Below, in pieces: positions 63,604 to 64,000 of a stretch of 64,000 bases of DNA (position 1 is the first letter of the stretch; every line of letters starts with the position of its first letter). Below the pieces are notes generated by a model. It searched no databases, was not told the origin of the DNA, and saw only the letters and a list, made by a program, of their open reading frames with translations. The DNA is taken from assembly GCF_009768885.1 (NCBI RefSeq), contig NZ_WSQA01000008.1, forward strand, positions 124,001 to 188,000, written 5' to 3'. Made by a program: the position numbers and the translations under genes. The stretch is from Sphingobacterium humi. GTDB lineage: Bacteria; Bacteroidota; Bacteroidia; Sphingobacteriales; Sphingobacteriaceae.

Positions 63604-63909
63604 ATGAAACCAAAAACAATTAGTATAGCTATCGTACTTGCCTTATTAGCAATTATCTTGTTTAACAATAAAGAAGAAGCCAGTTTTTGGCTATTTGGCG
63701 ACATTAGAACCTCCAAACTGCTCATACTCGCTGTGTTCTTTCTATTGGGCGTATTGGTTGGGGCGGTTCTATTTCGCAGAAGACGAAAACACCCGAAAGA
63801 ATACGGCGTAACGAATCCGAATACGCCGATTTCAGAAGATGATGAATATTTAGGCAATAATGACGAGGGGTTGTCGGATGCAGACCGCGAATATATACGA
63901 AGAGATTAA
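63604..63909 (+). CDS. LapA-like (DUF1049) inner-membrane protein
   Basis: A 101-residue protein with two membrane helices (ISIAIVLALLAIILF and LLILAVFFLLGVLVGAVLF) followed by a basic RRRRKHPKE stretch and an acidic tail. The first helix plus NNKEEASFWLFGD loop and FFLLGVLVGAVLF fit the LapA/DUF1049 domain implicated in lipopolysaccharide assembly. It is a single gene with its own promoter box and terminator. Confidence 0.72.
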   Translation: MKPKTISIAIVLALLAIILFNNKEEASFWLFGDIRTSKLLILAVFFLLGVLVGAVLFRRRRKHPKEYGVTNPNTPISEDDEYLGNNDEGLSDADREYIRRD

Positions 63910-63915
63910 AAGCAA

Positions 63916-63953
63916 AAAGCGATCAAGATTCCTCCTGATCGCTTTCTTTTTTA
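63916..63953 (+). terminator. Terminator after the LapA-like gene
   Basis: The stem aaagcgatca/tgatcgcttt with a 10-nt loop is followed by CTTTTTT, 6 bp after the stop. Confidence 0.85.
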
Positions 63954-64000
63954 TTTCGTGGACTTGTCTTTTTTAGGCGCCCCGCTTTATGGAGACTTTG
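63923..64000 (-). CDS. Possible C-terminal end of a gene entering from the right edge
   Basis: On the minus strand one frame is open for 26 codons from the edge to a TGA at 63923-63925 and ends in a charged tail (RNKKESDQEES); the other two minus frames have stops. The tail looks like a real protein end, but the stretch is too short to identify, and it overlaps the plus-strand terminator. Confidence 0.25.
   Translation of the reverse strand, partial: QSLHKAGRLKKTSPRNKKESDQEES

Noticed and set aside
1..64000. CRISPR array, tRNA or rRNA genes
   Set aside because: No regularly spaced direct repeats with unique spacers, no cloverleaf and no rRNA-like stretch was seen on either strand; the only tandem repeats are the 11-bp purine tracts.

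Overview
The window comes from a member of the Bacteroidota, most likely family Sphingobacteriaceae. I infer this from the gene families present: DUF3098, a FecI/FecR-controlled TonB receptor with an STN domain, a triple-Y sensor-regulator with a LuxR-type HTH, a GH144 lipoprotein and a fused sulfite reductase. The promoter signals also fit, with many TAnnTTTG -7 boxes and few strong Shine-Dalgarno sites. Nearly all of it is chromosomal housekeeping and metabolic sequence. I found no rRNA, tRNA, CRISPR array, prophage or transposase gene.

Layout. 1-4.8 kb: the end of kdsA, then on the minus strand a small conserved protein, ftsE, grpE and dnaJ, and an acyl-CoA reductase divergent from a ferredoxin. 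5.2-10.3 kb: a dicarboxylate/glutamate-type symporter and a pstSCAB phosphate importer without phoU. 10.4-16.8 kb: a complete assimilatory sulfate-reduction and siroheme operon (sulfite reductase with a HEPN-like tail, cobA, precorrin-2 dehydrogenase/ferrochelatase, cysH, cysD, cysN). 16.9-17.5 kb: a YafQ-type toxin-antitoxin pair. 17.6-25.0 kb: ECF sigma factor, FecR anti-sigma factor, TonB receptor and two lipoproteins. 25.1-28.5 kb: metA with a methyltransferase, divergent from gdhA.

28.5-32.6 kb: a small hypothetical, a zinc-ribbon-less sirtuin, a DUF2892 protein, an ATP-cone/Mrr-type nuclease fusion overlapping a LOG-family nucleotide phosphoribohydrolase, and ispE. 32.6-39.5 kb: a membrane sensor-regulator, a GH144 lipoprotein and a GH3 beta-glucosidase, probably a beta-1,2-glucan locus. 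40-44 kb: SMR-like protein, DinB protein, PdeM and a DNA-ligase-associated DEXH helicase. 44-52 kb: flavin reductase, CBM9-like protein with a sugar-kinase-like enzyme, CNNM/CorC protein, thioredoxin, GH25 lysozyme and leuS. 52.4-56.4 kb: ftsX, DUF3098, uppP, truB and ribF. 56.4-60.8 kb: envelope proteins of unknown function. 61-63.4 kb: a cysteine-synthase-like enzyme, a permuted-papain-like DUF6695 protein and panD. 63.6 kb: a LapA-like protein.

The most interesting signals are: (1) the overlapping ATP-cone nuclease and LOG enzyme pair; (2) the cysteine-synthase-like/DUF6695/panD operon; (3) two copies of a 212-300 bp palindromic, MITE-like element whose arms differ in the number of a 7-bp unit; and (4) two intergenic purine tracts built from exact 11-bp periods. 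All functions are read from sequence motifs and family memory, since no searches could be run.
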